Source: Flavobacterium sp.
GTDB lineage: Bacteria; Bacteroidota; Bacteroidia; Flavobacteriales; Flavobacteriaceae
Reading direction: 5' to 3'
Assembly (NCBI GenBank): GCA_030151565.1
Contig: JASLDM010000072.1
Span: 1-32,874 of the forward strand
Length of the DNA: 32,874 nt
How positions within the stretch are numbered: position 1 is the stretch's first letter; each line of letters opens with the position of its first letter. The notes under the pieces are model-generated. The model did not search any database, was not told the origin of the DNA, and saw nothing but the letters and a program-made list of their open reading frames with translations. The translations under genes were made by a program, and so were the position numbers. Positions 32,276 to 32,874 of the stretch are shown piece by piece.

Positions 32276-32874
32276 TTACTTTACTCCACCACCTACAGCT
32301 TTGTAGAGTTGAAGTACCGCATTAAGTTGGCCTAGCTCCGTATTAATCATACTGATTTGTGCGGCCAAAGCATTTTCTCTAGCAGTTAATACTTCTAGAT
32401 AATTCGCCATCCCGTTATCCTGAAGTTCTTCAGAATATTGTGTTGCTAGGTTGTATGCTTCGTATTCTTGTTGCTTGAGGTCTTTTTTCTCTGTTAAGCT
32501 TTCATAAGTATACAATGCATCAGAAACTTCTTTACTGGCAGTTAGAATAGCTTTTTTATAGTTTAAATAAGCTTTTTCTTGATTTGCTTTACTAACCTCG
32601 TGTTGTGTACGGATTTGACGTCCGTTGATCAACGGTTGGGCAAGTGAACCAATAAGGTTTGCAAAAAGAGAGTTCGCGTTAAACAATTGATCAAAATCAA
32701 TGCTTTGGAAACCTCCGTTAGCAGTTAATCTAAAAGAAGGATAAAAGTTACTTCTCGCAACATTTGTCAATTCGAAAGCGTTAATCAAACCAAACTCTGC
32801 TGCTCTAACATCTGGGCGGTTGCTCAATAGTTGAATTGGTAAACCTACGTTTAGGTTTGCATTCAATTTTTGTG
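32276..32874 (-). CDS. TolC/NodT-family outer-membrane efflux protein, C-terminal part
   Basis: This is the last ~199 residues of an RND-type efflux outer-membrane channel; the frame stays open to the window edge, so the N-terminus lies outside. The start of this part has the family hallmark LLSNRPDVRAAEFGL, followed by the barrel stretch (ARSNFYPSFRLTANGGF) and the long periplasmic helix (EVSKANQEKAYLNYKKAILTASKEVSDAL). It would join a periplasmic adaptor and inner-membrane pump, presumably encoded upstream in the same operon. The ATG-like starts inside the window are not true starts. Confidence 0.93.
   Translation of the reverse strand, partial: QKLNANLNVGLPIQLLSNRPDVRAAEFGLINAFELTNVARSNFYPSFRLTANGGFQSIDFDQLFNANSLFANLIGSLAQPLINGRQIRTQHEVSKANQEKAYLNYKKAILTASKEVSDALYTYESLTEKKDLKQQEYEAYNLATQYSEELQDNGMANYLEVLTARENALAAQISMINTELGQLNAVLQLYKAVGGGVK

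Noticed and set aside
32276..32866. A complete short gene starting inside the window at the right edge
   Set aside because: The apparent start is a TTG within the conserved TolC-family sequence and the frame stays open to the last base, so it is the end of a longer gene.

Overview
The window comes from a low-GC member of the Bacteroidota, most likely family Flavobacteriaceae. I infer this from the protein families (DUF3109, DUF3853, a BmgA/BmgB-type mobilisation pair, flavobacterial forms of DNA polymerase I, an AnsA-like asparaginase and a TolC-type efflux protein), from promoter -7 boxes of the TAnnTTTG type, and from AT-rich leaders without Shine-Dalgarno sequences. The genus cannot be settled from sequence alone.

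Positions ~1-19,382 look like one integrative mobilisable element (IME) of the NBU/Tn4555 style, lying against the 3' end of a tRNA-Ser(GGA) gene (19,382-19,466, minus strand). Its core runs left to right: tyrosine integrase, an unknown gene translationally coupled to it, a DUF3853/excisionase-like DNA-binding protein, an SF3-type primase-helicase, a 207-bp cluster of TGATGCA iterons (candidate replication origin), a TOPRIM primase, a candidate oriT, MobC-like and MobA-like relaxosome proteins, and a coiled-coil membrane protein. TTGGGTG pairs with the same 12-bp period sit near both ends and are probably integrase arm sites.

The right half (7,365-19,307) is anti-phage cargo in two divergent operons that share a 190-bp promoter region. 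The leftward operon is XRE regulator, type III restriction subunit Res, type III methyltransferase Mod, SIR2-domain protein, HerA ATPase: a type III restriction-modification system and a SIR2-HerA-type defence pair joined in one transcription unit. The 3' end of mod carries a one-base frameshift. It separates a 32-residue tail, recognisable as the usual Mod C-terminus, from the rest of the protein. The rightward operon is an 896-residue ABC/SMC-like ATPase and a 362-residue HNH protein two bases apart. It resembles Septu (PtuA/PtuB) but is larger in both subunits, and it is my best candidate for an incompletely described system.

Positions 19,382-32,874 are ordinary chromosome: tRNA-Ser; a leftward tatD - acyltransferase - asparaginase operon; a small retropepsin-like protease and an outer-membrane beta-barrel protein; DUF3109; MarC, a small membrane protein and a short FAD protein; DUF2071; polA; a membrane metallophosphoesterase; a thioredoxin-fold protein lacking its active-site cysteines; a polysaccharide deacetylase; and the C-terminal part of a TolC-family protein cut by the window edge. 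Clear hairpin terminators separate several of these. No intergenic stretch exceeds 300 bases.
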